A stretch of 64,000 nucleotides of DNA. Origin: JAHEJN01 sp963787285. GTDB taxonomy: Bacteria; Actinomycetota; Acidimicrobiia; Acidimicrobiales; JAHEJN01. The notes under the pieces are model-generated. The model was given only the letters and a program-made list of their open reading frames with translations, made no database searches and was not told the origin of the DNA. The translations under genes and the position numbers were made by a program. Below are positions 10,433-20,141 of this stretch, piece by piece. The stretch's first letter is position 1. Each line of letters opens with the position of its first letter. Location: positions 451,593-515,592 of the forward strand of contig CAWBCM010000001.1 in the NCBI GenBank assembly GCA_963787285.1. The letters run 5' to 3'.

Positions 10433-11671
10433 GTGCGCGAGCAGGGTTTTTCCAAACTCGAATCAACCGACGACGTCATCGACATCACCGATACGGCGGT
10501 GTCGACTCTCGGCGCGCCGGTGCACGCCCAGGTCCTGGCCCACCTGCGCGACGCCGTGATGCTCATCGACCCTGAGGGGGTGGTGAGCTATGCGAGCCCC
10601 AATGCCGGCACGATCCTGGGTCGCCCGGCGGAGGAGTGGGTCGGCTCGACGCTCGTCGACCTCGTGTCCGATCCCGACATCGCTGCCGTGGAGCGCGCGT
10701 TGGGTCGTCCCCCCGATGGCCGCGCCACACCGGGATCATTGCTCTTCGGTGGCGGCTCGGGACCGCTCGTGCTGTTCGTCGATCGCCCCGCCCGACTCGG
10801 ACCGCCCGGTACCCGTCTGCTCACCTTCCGTCCGGCTACTGCCGAGGAGGGCCTCGATTCGACACAGGGCGTGTTGTCGGATCCCGTGCCCATCGGGCAG
10901 CCATTCGACCCGGCCGAGGTCACGCGGCTCGCCGAGGCCATCACCGCCGGCGAGCTCACGGTCCATTACCAGCCCGAGATCGACCTCGAGAGCGGCCTGG
11001 CCCTGGGTGCCGAGGCGCTCGTGCGGTGGAACCACCCCGATCGGGGCTTGGTCGTCGCCGGCGACTTCGTGGAGCTGGCCGAGGCTTCCGGGTTGATCCG
11101 CGACATCGGTCGGATGGTGATGCGCCAGGCCTGTGCCGATTTCGGCAACTGGGCCCGTCGCTTCGGCGGCACCGTCCTCACGCTGCGGGTCAACCTGTCC
11201 GCTGAACAGCTCGGCGATGACGGGCTGGTCGACGTCGTCGGGCAGGCGCTCGTCGACGCCGATCTCGATTCGTCGGGTCTGTGTGTCGAGGTCACCGAGA
11301 CAGCACTCATGTCCGACCCGTCGGCGCTCGACGTGCTCGACGAGCTGCGGCGCACGGGCGTCGAGGTCGCGGTCGACGACTTCGGCACCGGCTTCTCGTC
11401 GCTCAGCCAGCTCAAGCGTCTGCCGGTCGACGTGTTGAAGATCGATCGGAGTTTCGTGGCGGGCCTCGGCTTGTCGTCGGAGGACACCGCCATCACCCGA
11501 GCCATCGTCGAGCTGGCCAGGGCCGTCGGCCTCGGCGTGGTGGCCGAGGGTGTCGAGCATCCTCGCCAGGTCGACGAGCTGCTGCGTCTCGGGTGCCGTC
11601 GCGGTCAAGGCTGGTTGTACAGCCGAGCCCTGCCGTGGGACCAGCTCGAGACGGAGTTCCTGCGCGACTGA
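10433..11671 (+). CDS. PAS-EAL protein, c-di-GMP phosphodiesterase
   Basis: A 412-residue cytoplasmic protein. Residues about 25-75 form a PAS-like sensor (LRDAVMLIDPEGVVSYASP, EEWVGSTLVDLV). Residues about 165-410 form an EAL domain with its catalytic and metal-binding residues present: E194 (EALVRW), D315-D316 (DDFGTGFSSL), K336 (KIDRSF) and E372 (EGVEHP). EAL domains hydrolyse cyclic di-GMP to pGpG. There is no GGDEF domain, so this should be a dedicated phosphodiesterase tuned by its PAS input. The frame is open far upstream, antisense to the GH2 gene; the GTG at 10433 is preferred because the protein similarity begins just after it and a -10-like box precedes it. Confidence 0.88.
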   Translation: MREQGFSKLESTDDVIDITDTAVSTLGAPVHAQVLAHLRDAVMLIDPEGVVSYASPNAGTILGRPAEEWVGSTLVDLVSDPDIAAVERALGRPPDGRATPGSLLFGGGSGPLVLFVDRPARLGPPGTRLLTFRPATAEEGLDSTQGVLSDPVPIGQPFDPAEVTRLAEAITAGELTVHYQPEIDLESGLALGAEALVRWNHPDRGLVVAGDFVELAEASGLIRDIGRMVMRQACADFGNWARRFGGTVLTLRVNLSAEQLGDDGLVDVVGQALVDADLDSSGLCVEVTETALMSDPSALDVLDELRRTGVEVAVDDFGTGFSSLSQLKRLPVDVLKIDRSFVAGLGLSSEDTAITRAIVELARAVGLGVVAEGVEHPRQVDELLRLGCRRGQGWLYSRALPWDQLETEFLRD

Positions 11672-11695
11672 TCGCCGCCGGAGAGTCCGGTTGTG

Positions 11696-11701
11696 TAGGT
11701 T
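11696..11701 (+). promoter_or_regulatory. -10 box TAGGTT of the MoxR-like gene
   Basis: Six bases separate TAGGTT from the ATG at 11708; no ribosome-binding site is present. Confidence 0.55.
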
Positions 11702-11707
11702 CCGACC

Positions 11708-13136
11708 ATGACTCGACCCACCACACTCGGTGAACTCAAGGCCGCCGGCTGGCAGTCGCGCTCGGTGCGTGACGAAGTCCGGGCCAACGCAGTGCAACGC
11801 ATCGCGGCCGGTGAATCGTTGGTGGCCAATGTCATCGGCTACGAGGACACGGTGATTCCGCAGCTCGAGAACGCCCTTCTCGCGGGGCACGACGTGATCT
11901 TCCTCGGCGAACGGGGTCAGGCCAAGACCCGCATGATCCGTGGGCTCACGGCGCTGCTCGACGAGTGGATGCCCATCGTCGCCGGCAGTGAGATCAACGA
12001 CGACCCGTATCACCCGGTCTCCCGCCACGCCCGTGAGCTGATTGCGCACGACGGTGACGACACCACGCTCGACTGGGTGCATCGCGACCAGCGCTACGGC
12101 GAGAAGCTGGCGACGCCCGACACCTCGATCGCCGACCTCATCGGCGAGGTCGACCCCATCAGGGTGGCCGAGGGCCGGTATCTGTCCGACGAGCTCACGA
12201 TCCACTACGGCCTGGTGCCGCGCACGAACCGCGGCCTGTTCGCGATCAACGAGCTGCCCGATCTCTCCGAACGCATCCAGGTGGGCCTGCTCAACGTGCT
12301 CGAGGAGCGCGACGTGCAGATCCGTGGCTTCAAGGTACGCCTGCCCCTCGACGTGTTGCTCTTCGCGTCGGCCAATCCCGAGGACTACACCAACCGGGGT
12401 CGCATCATCACCCCGCTGAAGGATCGCTTCGGGGCCCAGATCCGCACGCACTATCCCCTCGAAGTCGACATCGAGCTCGACATCGCCGAGCAGGAGGCCC
12501 GTCTCCCCGATACCGACGGCGTCAGCATCGAGGTGCCCGACTTCATGGGCGAGATCGTGGCCACTTTGAGCCACCTGGCCCGTGACAGCCCACACATCAA
12601 CCAACGCTCGGGCGTGTCGGTTCGGCTCACGGTCGCCAACTACGAGACACTGGCCGCGAGCGCCGTGCGCCGGTCGCTGCGGGCCGGCGAGGCCCGGGCG
12701 GTGCCGCGCGTCTGCGACCTCGACGCCCTCGCCCCGTCGACGATGGGCAAGGTCGAGATCGAAGTCGCTCGACGACGGCCGCGACGGCGAGATCATCCAG
12801 ACGCTGCTCAAGGCGGCGGTGCTCGCCGTGTTCCGAGACGCCATCGATCCGGCCGAGGGCCAGGCGGTGGTCGAGGCTTTCGACGACGACCAACTGGTCG
12901 TCGATGCCGGAGACGACGTCGCCGCCGACGTCTACCTGAAGCTGCTCGGCCGAGTTCCGGCTTTCGGTCCGTGCCTCACGGCCCTCGGCTTCGAGGGCGA
13001 CGATCTCGACGACGCGCCGTTGGTGGCCAGCGGCATCGAGTTCGTGCTCGAGGGCCTCCACCTGTCGAAACGTCTCAACAAGACAGCGACATCCGGCTCC
13101 GGCGGATCGCGCGCCATCTACAAGCCCCGCTCCTGA
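11708..13136 (+). CDS. MoxR/magnesium-chelatase-like AAA+ ATPase, one frameshift
   Basis: An AAA+ ATPase of about 475 residues. Walker A is GERGQAKT (residues 67-74), a Walker B-like segment is GLFAINELPDL, and sensor-type residues follow in LLFASANPEDYTNRG and ITPLKDRFG. It resembles the actinobacterial chelatase-like ATPase that pairs with a VWA protein (Rv0958-Rv0959 in M. tuberculosis); such pairs act as chaperones that remodel or insert metal into client proteins. The frame shifts near 12762: after GKVEIE the protein continues as SLDDGRDGEIIQTLLK to a natural end at IYKPRS. Deleting one A of the AA at 12762-12763 restores it. The VWA partner lies downstream beyond an oppositely oriented GH1-like gene. 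Confidence 0.86.
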
Positions 13137-13142
13137 TCGTGG

Positions 13143-14321
13143 TCAGGGTGATCCGACGCGACGTGCGCTGGGTTTGGGGTTGCGGTCGCGGTCGATGATT
13201 CCCCGCCGGCGCGAGAAGCCGCCGGCCCACTCGTACCCGTCCACACCGGTGTCGTGGAGCCAACCCTTCACGGCGACGCCGTCACCGATGGCCGATGTGA
13301 TCTCGCGGCCCATGTCGTCGAGCACTGCATCTCGGAAGTCGTCGTCGTCGGTGGTGACACCGAGCCCGGTGACGAGCAGTGGCTGGTGGGGAAGCTCTTC
13401 GTCGAGTCGCCGCAGGGTCTCGCCGAGCTCGGGTGGTGTGGGGACGAAGCCGGTGTCGTCGGGTCGACCGCCGGCGGGATAGGGGCGGAAGGTCCCGGCC
13501 CGGTCGACACCGAGGGGCGGCAGGTGGAGGAATCCGATGATGTCGTAGAGGCCCACGTAGTCGTCGATGAAGCGGGCCGCACGATGGGGCATCACGAGCT
13601 CGCCGTCACCGACCGCGCCGATCCAGCTCCGCCAGAAGAGGTCGTCCCAGAACCGGGCGCCGGCGCCCGCATCGGGCCCCACGGGGAAGATGGTCGGCAA
13701 CCCGAACGACGAGATCACCGGCGCGGTGCCGGCGCGCAGCACGGTGGCCGCGAGCCGATCGGCGTCGAGGGCGGCGACGACCGCATCGAGGGCCTTCTCC
13801 GGGTCCTTCCGGCCGGGGGGTCGTGAGCCGAGGCCGTAGCCGCGGATCGCCCAGCCGACGGGATCGTCGATGCCGACCCATGCCGCCGCCAGACCCTCGA
13901 AGGTCTCGGCACAGCGCTCCACGTGGGTCACCCAACGTGTGCGCCGGTTCTTGTCATCGAGGAAACCGCCCTCGTCGTCGTGGAACCAGCCGGGCAACGA
14001 GGTCGAGACCAGGGTCACGATCGGCTCGAGCCCCGTGTGGCGGGCCGCGGCCAGTACATCGCAATAGCGGTCGATCTCGTCGTTGTCGAGCTTGCCGTCG
14101 GCCGGTTCGATCCGTGCCCACTCGATCGTGAAGCGGACGTGGGTGTGCCCGAGCGAGGCGAAGAGCGCGAAGTCCTCGGCGAAGTCGGCCCGGAAACCGT
14201 TGCCGTCGTTCGACGGATCGAGCTGGCGCTCGCGCTCCCAGGCGAACCAGTCGGAGCCGGCGGCAGCCCCCTCGGTCTGCACCGACGACTGTGTCACCCC
14301 GATCCACGTGGCCTGATCCAT
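13143..14321 (-). CDS. GH1-fold protein lacking catalytic glutamates
   Basis: A 392-residue protein clearly related to family 1 beta-glucosidases: the N-terminus WIGVTQSSVQTEG matches the family's conserved start, HVRFTIEWARIEP matches the FSIAWPRI-type strand, and GYGLGSRPPG matches the family's GYxxGxxPPG. Both catalytic sites are altered. The acid/base motif NEP reads DDP (D152-D153), and the nucleophile motif TENG reads TGLG (G318-L319) in an otherwise well-conserved context (PLLVTGLGVTTDDDD). It is also shorter than typical GH1 enzymes (about 450). It is probably a non-hydrolytic carbohydrate-binding or regulatory pseudoenzyme, or an enzyme with changed chemistry. It lies antisense between the MoxR-like and VWA genes. 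Confidence 0.83.
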   Translation of the reverse strand: MDQATWIGVTQSSVQTEGAAAGSDWFAWERERQLDPSNDGNGFRADFAEDFALFASLGHTHVRFTIEWARIEPADGKLDNDEIDRYCDVLAAARHTGLEPIVTLVSTSLPGWFHDDEGGFLDDKNRRTRWVTHVERCAETFEGLAAAWVGIDDPVGWAIRGYGLGSRPPGRKDPEKALDAVVAALDADRLAATVLRAGTAPVISSFGLPTIFPVGPDAGAGARFWDDLFWRSWIGAVGDGELVMPHRAARFIDDYVGLYDIIGFLHLPPLGVDRAGTFRPYPAGGRPDDTGFVPTPPELGETLRRLDEELPHQPLLVTGLGVTTDDDDFRDAVLDDMGREITSAIGDGVAVKGWLHDTGVDGYEWAGGFSRRRGIIDRDRNPKPSARRVGSP

Positions 14322-14415
14322 ACGAGAGGAGTATGCGCTGCCCCGGCGCCTTCCGGTGCGCCGGGGAAGGTCCGACCACGCTGCGCGCGCCACGAGAGAC
14401 CGGTTGGGCGTGGGC

Positions 14416-14421
14416 TAGCTT
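14416..14421 (+). promoter_or_regulatory. -10 box TAGCTT of the VWA gene
   Basis: TAGCTT is followed by a 6-nt spacer and the ATG at 14428. Confidence 0.55.
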
Positions 14422-14427
14422 GCAGAC

Positions 14428-16463
14428 ATGGGCCTCTTTCGTCGCCGCTCCCGCCGGCGTTCCGCTGACCGAAGGGTGTCGTACTCGCGTTGGGACGGGA
14501 CCCAGACCGGCTTCGACCTGTCGGCGGCCGACCTCATGAGCGAGATGGCCGACGACCTCGTGTACCACGGCGACCTCAACGCGGCGCTACGACGCCTGAT
14601 GCAGCAGGGGTTCGATGTCGACGGCGAGCGGATGCAGGGCATCCGTGAGCTGCTCGAGCAACTCAAGCAGCAGCGCCAGGATCGGCTCGACCAGTTCGAC
14701 CTCGGCGGCGTCTACGACGAGATCGCACGCGATCTCAACGAGGTGATCGAGACCGAGAAGCAGGCGCTCGACGAGGTGCTCGCGACGGAGTCGAGCGATG
14801 CTCGCCGCGACGAAGTCGCCCGACAGGCCGCCCAGGAGGCGCAGTTCCACCTCGACATGTTGCCGCCCGATCTCGCAGGGCAGATGAAGAGCCTCCAGAA
14901 CTACGACTTCACCTCTCCCGAAGCGCAGCGTCGCTTCGACGAGCTCGTCGAACGGCTCCGTGAGCAGCTGATGCAACAATTCGTCGATCAGATGACCGAG
15001 GGTGTCGAGGGCATGGCACCCGAGGATCTCCAGCGCGCGAAGGACATGATGGCCGAGCTGAACCACATGCTCGACCAGCGGGCCAACGGTGAGGAGCCCG
15101 ACTTCGCCGGCTTCATGGACCGCTTCGGCGATTTCTTCCCGGAGAATCCCGAGACGCTCGACGAGTTGCTCGAGGCGATGGCCGCCCGTATGGCGGCCAT
15201 GCAGGCGATGTTGAATTCGATGACCCCCGAACAACGGGCGCAGCTCCAGGCCCTGTCCGATCAACTGCTCGAGGACATGGACCTTCGGTGGCAGGCCGAT
15301 CAGCTCGGTCGCAGTCTCCAGCAGCTCTTTCCCGACGCGGGCTGGGACAGCGAGCAGCAGTTCCAGGGACTCGACCCCCTCGATCTCGGCAGCGGCCAAC
15401 AGGTTCTCGGTGAGCTGGCCGACATCGATCAGCTCGAACAGCTCCTCCGCGGCGCCACCAACCCTGGTGCCCTCGCCGAGGTCGACATCGAGCGTGCCCG
15501 CGAGCTCATGGGCGACGACGCAGCGCGCAGCCTCGAGCAGATGGCCGAGATGGCGAAGCTGCTGGAGGAGGCGGGCCTCATCGAGAACAAGGACGGCCGC
15601 CTCGAGATGACCCCGCGGGCCATCCGGCGGCTCGGCCAGCAGGCGCTGTCCGACCTCTTCCGCAAGTTGCGTCACGACCGCCCCGGCGGACACGAGCTGG
15701 CCCAGACCGGCGTGGGTCACGAGCGCGACTACTCGACCAAGCCCTACGAGTTCGGCGATCCGTTCAACCTCGACATCCAGCGCACCATCCGCAATGCCAT
15801 CCGCCGAACGGGTGGGGGACTCCGGTGCCGCTGACGCCCGACGACTTCGAGGTCGAACGGACCGAGTCGTTGGTGAAGGTGAGCACGGTGCTGATGCTCG
15901 ATCTGTCGCTGAGCATGCCGATGCGCGACAACTTCCTGCCGGCCAAGAAGGTGGCCATGGCCCTGCACGCCCTCATGAGCAGTCAGTATCCGCGCGACTA
16001 CCTGGGCGTGGTGGCCTTCAGTGAGGTGGCCCGCAAGATCCGACCCGAGCAACTGCCCGAGGTCTCGTGGGACTACGTGTACGGCACCAACATGCAACAC
16101 GGGTTCCTGTTGGCCCGCGAGCTGTTGGCCCGCCAGAGCGGCACCAAGCAGATCATCATGATCACCGACGGTGAGCCCACCGCTCACATCACCGCGAGCG
16201 GACAGCCCTTCTTCAGCTATCCGCCGTCGCGAGAAACCGTCGACCGCACCTTGGCAGAGGTCGCCGCGTGCACCAGGGAGGGCATCCGCATCAACACCTT
16301 CATGCTCGACGCCACCCCCCACCTGACCCGGTTCATCGAGCAGATCACCAAGATGAACGGTGGCCGTGCGTTCTTCACGACCAACGAGAATCTGGGTGAC
16401 TACGTGCTCGTCGATTTCGTCGAACATCGCCGCGCGATGGTCCAGGGTCGTCGAACCGCCTGA
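14428..16463 (+). CDS. VWA-domain protein, partner of the MoxR-like ATPase, one frameshift
   Basis: Two abutting pieces make one protein of about 678 residues, the size of mycobacterial Rv0959-type proteins. The first piece (14428-15834) is long, helical and Gln/Glu-rich. The second (from about 15801, other frame) is a VWA domain with a MIDAS motif DLSLSMPM and ITDGEPTAH. The frames meet at the G5 run 15814-15818; adding one G gives RRTGGGTPVPLTPDDFEVE without interruption. A GTG at 15825 could start the VWA part separately. VWA proteins of this type use a metal-dependent adhesion site to bind clients or the hexameric ATPase. Whether this is truly one or two genes depends on that G run. Confidence 0.82.
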
Positions 16464-16504
16464 TCGGGCGCGGCCCACGATTCCCAGAAAATCCGGCCTC
16501 GGTC

Positions 16505-16533
16505 TTGCGATTTGCCTGCTCAGGGTCCAGAAT
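16505..16533 (+). promoter_or_regulatory. Candidate promoter of the first whiB gene
   Basis: TTGCGA (16505-16510) and CAGAAT (16528-16533) are 17 bp apart, about 85 bp upstream of the whiB start. The 154-bp intergenic region is otherwise without a recognisable element. Confidence 0.35.
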
Positions 16534-16617
16534 CACATGGACGTAATTACACCGATGTCCAGGCAGCGGGCATCGTGGTGTCCTGGCAGGCACGGGCCGC
16601 AGGGCAGGGAGGCACAC

Positions 16618-16926
16618 ATGAGCGAACTCGACATCCAGGTCGAACCTGGCGCCGAAGAACGCCCGTGGCAGGAATTGGCGAACTGTCTCGGTGTCGATCC
16701 CGACCTCTTCTTCCCCGAGCGAGGCGCCTCGACGCGCGAGGCCAAGGACGTGTGCCGCGGCTGTGTGGTCCGTGTCGACTGCCTCGAGTACGCCCTGGCC
16801 AATGGGGAGAAGTTCGGCATCTGGGGCGGCATGAGCGAGCGCGAGCGCCGCCGCATCCGCCGTCAGCGGGCCCTGGCCCGCCAGGCTGCCGCCACCGCGG
16901 CCCACTCCGACAGCATCACCGCCTGA
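16618..16926 (+). CDS. WhiB-family iron-sulfur transcriptional regulator
   Basis: A 102-residue Wbl protein with the four cluster cysteines C23, C46, C49 and C55 (DVCRGCVVRVDC) and the turn FGIWGGMSERERRR followed by a basic tail that contacts DNA. These proteins bind a [4Fe-4S] cluster sensitive to O2 or NO and usually act with the primary sigma factor. The FGIWGG and ERERRR context is closest to WhiB2/WhmD, the division and septation branch, but I do not assign the paralogue. The ATG at 16618 is preceded by AGGGAGG. The gene starts the sigma/anti-sigma/HtrA neighbourhood. Confidence 0.93.
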   Translation: MSELDIQVEPGAEERPWQELANCLGVDPDLFFPERGASTREAKDVCRGCVVRVDCLEYALANGEKFGIWGGMSERERRRIRRQRALARQAAATAAHSDSITA

Positions 16927-16935
16927 CTTCGGGGG

Positions 16936-16941
16936 TAGTGT
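16936..16941 (+). promoter_or_regulatory. -10 box TAGTGT of tatA
   Basis: TAGTGT is 6 nt before the tatA ATG, so tatA can be transcribed separately from whiB. Confidence 0.5.
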
Positions 16942-16947
16942 TGGGCC

Positions 16948-17115
16948 ATGGGAAGTCTCGGAAGTGGTGAACTCCTCATCATCTTGATCATCGTGCTTGT
17001 CGTCTTCGGCGGGGCCAAGCTCCCCAAGCTGGCGCGTTCGCTCGGTCAGGCGCAGAAGGAGTTCAAGAAGGGCATCGACGAGGGCGTCAGCGACGAGGAC
17101 GAATCGTCCGTCTGA
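16948..17115 (+). CDS. tatA: Sec-independent translocase TatA-like protein
   Basis: A 55-residue protein. It has one N-terminal membrane helix (LLIILIIVLVVFGG), the conserved hinge FGGAKLPKLARSLG, and an amphipathic helix QAQKEFKKGIDEG before a short acidic tail. This is the minimal TatA architecture; TatA oligomers form the export path for folded twin-arginine substrates. It lies between whiB and the ECF sigma gene, where mycobacteria have a Tat component (tatB) near sigE and htrA. At 55 residues it is far shorter than TatB, so TatA/E is the better label. tatB and tatC are not in the window. Confidence 0.88.
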   Translation: MGSLGSGELLIILIIVLVVFGGAKLPKLARSLGQAQKEFKKGIDEGVSDEDESSV

Positions 17116-17137
17116 TCCTTCGCGCAGCGATGCAGCG

Positions 17138-17163
17138 GGAACCTCAGCTCCATCGCCGACGTT
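17138..17163 (+). promoter_or_regulatory. ECF-type promoter upstream of the sigma factor gene
   Basis: GGAAC (17138-17142), 17 bp, then CGTT (17160-17163), placed 17 bp before the sigma-factor ATG. This matches the usual ECF/SigE promoter pattern and suggests autoregulation. Confidence 0.5.
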
Positions 17164-17179
17164 GCGTCGTCGAAGATCG

Positions 17180-17704
17180 ATGACCGACGCCAACGACGTA
17201 CCGACCTGGGAAGACGTGGCGCGCGACTACGGGCGCTTCATCTACACCGTTGCGTACCGACTCACCGGCAATCGGTCCGATACCGACGACCTGGTGCAGG
17301 AGGTGATGGTGCGAGTGCAACGAGGACTGAAGACCTACGAGCCCCGGTCGATGACGGGATGGCTCGCCCGCATCACCACCAACGCCTTCTACGACGAGAC
17401 CCGGCGCCGCAAGCGTCGGCCCGCCGACGCGCTGCCCGACGACCCCGATCGGGTGCTCGGGGGGACGCCCGGGGCCGATGTCGCGTCGGCCGCCAGCGGG
17501 CTGCCCGACTACCTCCAAACGGCGTTGGCAAGTCTCGGGCACGATTTTCGCATTGCCGTCGTTCTCTGTGATGTGGTCGGAATGAGCTACGACGAGATCA
17601 GCGACGCAACCGACGTGCCGGTCGGCACCGTGCGCAGTCGCATTCATCGCGGGCGCAGCCAGTTGAGAGATCGCCTCGTCGCATCGGGAGACGTTGCGCC
17701 ATGA
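17180..17704 (+). CDS. sigE: ECF RNA polymerase sigma factor, SigE-like
   Basis: A 174-residue group 4 sigma factor. Region 2 is at about residues 10-75 (YRLTGNRSDTDDLVQEVMVR, GWLARITTNAFYDETRRRKRR), and region 4 is at about 110-168 (VVGMSYDEISDATDVPVGTV, RSRIHRGRSQLRD). It redirects RNA polymerase to promoters of the GGAAC/CGTT kind, one of which lies just upstream. It overlaps the anti-sigma gene by an ATGA, ensuring coupled synthesis. The order tat - sigma - anti-sigma - (whiB) - htrA is like the mycobacterial sigE locus, hence the symbol; the assignment rests on synteny and general similarity only. Confidence 0.87.
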   Translation: MTDANDVPTWEDVARDYGRFIYTVAYRLTGNRSDTDDLVQEVMVRVQRGLKTYEPRSMTGWLARITTNAFYDETRRRKRRPADALPDDPDRVLGGTPGADVASAASGLPDYLQTALASLGHDFRIAVVLCDVVGMSYDEISDATDVPVGTVRSRIHRGRSQLRDRLVASGDVAP

Positions 17705-18414
17705 GCGACGAACGACTCTCGGCCTATCTCGACGGCGAACTCGATCCGATCGACATCGCCACGCTCGAGGCCGACCTCGCCGCGTCAACCGACCTGGCGG
17801 CCGATCTCGCCACCCTCGGCCGTACCCGCCAGCTGCTCCGCAGCATGGGCGACATCGAGCCCACCCCCGGGATCTTCGAACCCACCGTCGTCTCCCTCGA
17901 CGCTCACCGGCGTCGACGCGGGCTCCGGCTCGCCGTTCCCGGTGTCGCGATCCTCGGGGTGGCCGCCGTGTGGTTGTTGGTGCTCGGCGTGTTCTCCGGC
18001 ACCGGCGTCGCCCGATTCGTTCCCGCCGTCGACGACTACGTCGACCGCCACGCCAGCGCCATCGAGCTGGGCGAGTCCGACGGCTTCCTCGCCATCGACG
18101 GCGACGACATGGCTCCCATGGTCGACACCGACACGGGCCTGGCGATGATGGGCGCGTATCGACGCGGAGATGTCGTGCAGGCGGTGTACTCCGACGGCAG
18201 CCACGAGCTCTCGGTGTACCGCGAACCCGGTCGGGTCGACTGGGACTCGATCATGGCGCGTGGTGGAACCCTCGACCAGGTCGACGACGACAAGATGTGG
18301 CACTACGAGGCCGACGGGTTCGCCGTGGTGGTCGTGGAGCGTCGCGACCACGTCGTCACCGTCGTGGCCGATCCGGGCATGGACGACATGATGATGAAGG
18401 CCGCCGACATCTAG
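17701..18414 (+). CDS. Anti-sigma factor, membrane-anchored (RseA/RskA-like)
   Basis: A 237-residue protein starting at an ATGA overlap with the sigma gene. The N-terminal 40 residues (LSAYLDGELDPIDIATLEAD) are the short helical anti-sigma domain that holds the sigma factor. One TM helix follows at about 79-101 (LAVPGVAILGVAAVWLLVLG). The remaining C-terminal 135 residues should be extracytoplasmic and could sense envelope stress. The HxxxCxxC zinc motif of ZAS anti-sigma factors is absent, so it is unlikely to be a thiol-redox switch; regulated proteolysis is the more likely release route (inference). Confidence 0.85.
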   Translation: MSDERLSAYLDGELDPIDIATLEADLAASTDLAADLATLGRTRQLLRSMGDIEPTPGIFEPTVVSLDAHRRRRGLRLAVPGVAILGVAAVWLLVLGVFSGTGVARFVPAVDDYVDRHASAIELGESDGFLAIDGDDMAPMVDTDTGLAMMGAYRRGDVVQAVYSDGSHELSVYREPGRVDWDSIMARGGTLDQVDDDKMWHYEADGFAVVVVERRDHVVTVVADPGMDDMMMKAADI

Positions 18415-18442
18415 GCGCCCTGACGGGAACGGTCCGAGCGGC

Positions 18443-18682
18443 TCAGACCGCCGTCTTCTGCTTGTTCCGCTCGCGCACGAGGCGACGCCGCGACCGTTCG
18501 GAGTGACCGCCCCAGACACCGTGCTCCACACGATTTCGCAGGGCGTATTCGAGGCAGCGGGCCTGGACGGGGCAGGTCGCGCAGATCTTCTGGGCTTGGA
18601 GCACACCGACCCCGTCGGAAGGGAAGAACGTCTCGGGTGGGTGGTGTGCGCAGTTCCCGTCTGCCATCCATTTGGTGTCCAT
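18443..18682 (-). CDS. WhiB-family regulator (second paralogue)
   Basis: A 79-residue Wbl protein with cluster cysteines C11, C34, C37 and C43 (KICATCPVQARC), a HGVWGGHSERSRRR turn and a basic C-terminus (RERNKQK). The ATG at 18682 has a GAGGAGGA ribosome-binding site seven bases upstream. It is on the strand opposite to its neighbours, inserted between the anti-sigma gene and htrA, and is divergent from htrA across 144 bp. With the wblA-type gene 1.5 kb away it brackets the sigma/anti-sigma pair. Specific function unknown; Fe-S based redox or NO sensing is expected of the family. Confidence 0.92.
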   Translation of the reverse strand: MDTKWMADGNCAHHPPETFFPSDGVGVLQAQKICATCPVQARCLEYALRNRVEHGVWGGHSERSRRRLVRERNKQKTAV

Positions 18683-18826
18683 CGAGGTCCTCCTCAGCCC
18701 GCTCGGTGCTGATATGACGCCGCAGCGCCAGCGTAGGTTCCCGGATCCAACAGAAAACCGCAGTAAAGCGAACTCTGCCCACAGAAACGAACAAAACGGA
18801 CCATCCGCGTTGGATGCGGGCTCTCG

Positions 18827-20047
<1,221 letters not shown>

Positions 20048-20060
20048 CGACGGCGGACCG

Positions 20061-20079
20061 CCGGCCGGCGCGCGGCCGG
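20061..20079 (+). terminator. GC-rich hairpin after htrA
   Basis: CCGGCCG (20061-20067) and CGGCCGG (20073-20079) form a 7-bp stem with a 5-nt loop, 14 bp after the htrA stop. No T-tract. Confidence 0.4.
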
Positions 20080-20108
20080 GGCCGGCGTGCAGCCTGTGGT
20101 TCGCGCAC

Positions 20109-20114
20109 TAGAAT
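20109..20114 (+). promoter_or_regulatory. -10 box TAGAAT upstream of the ppk1 unit
   Basis: TAGAAT lies 28 bp before the ATG at 20142, after the htrA hairpin; no clear -35 or PHO box is seen here. Confidence 0.4.
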
Positions 20115-20141
20115 CCATCGTTCGACCGCTCAGGAGACCCC

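Noticed and set aside
10736..12844. A 702-codon minus-strand open frame across the EAL and MoxR-like genes
   Set aside because: It spans two unrelated conserved plus-strand genes and shows no recognisable motif.
15825..16463. A separate VWA gene starting at GTG 15825
   Set aside because: A one-G change in the adjacent G5 run fuses it with the preceding helical protein at a natural join, matching full-length homologues; kept as an alternative only.
18428..18462. Weak hairpin (CGGTC/GACCG) between the anti-sigma and second whiB genes as a terminator
   Set aside because: The stem is only five base pairs and lies partly in whiB coding sequence.
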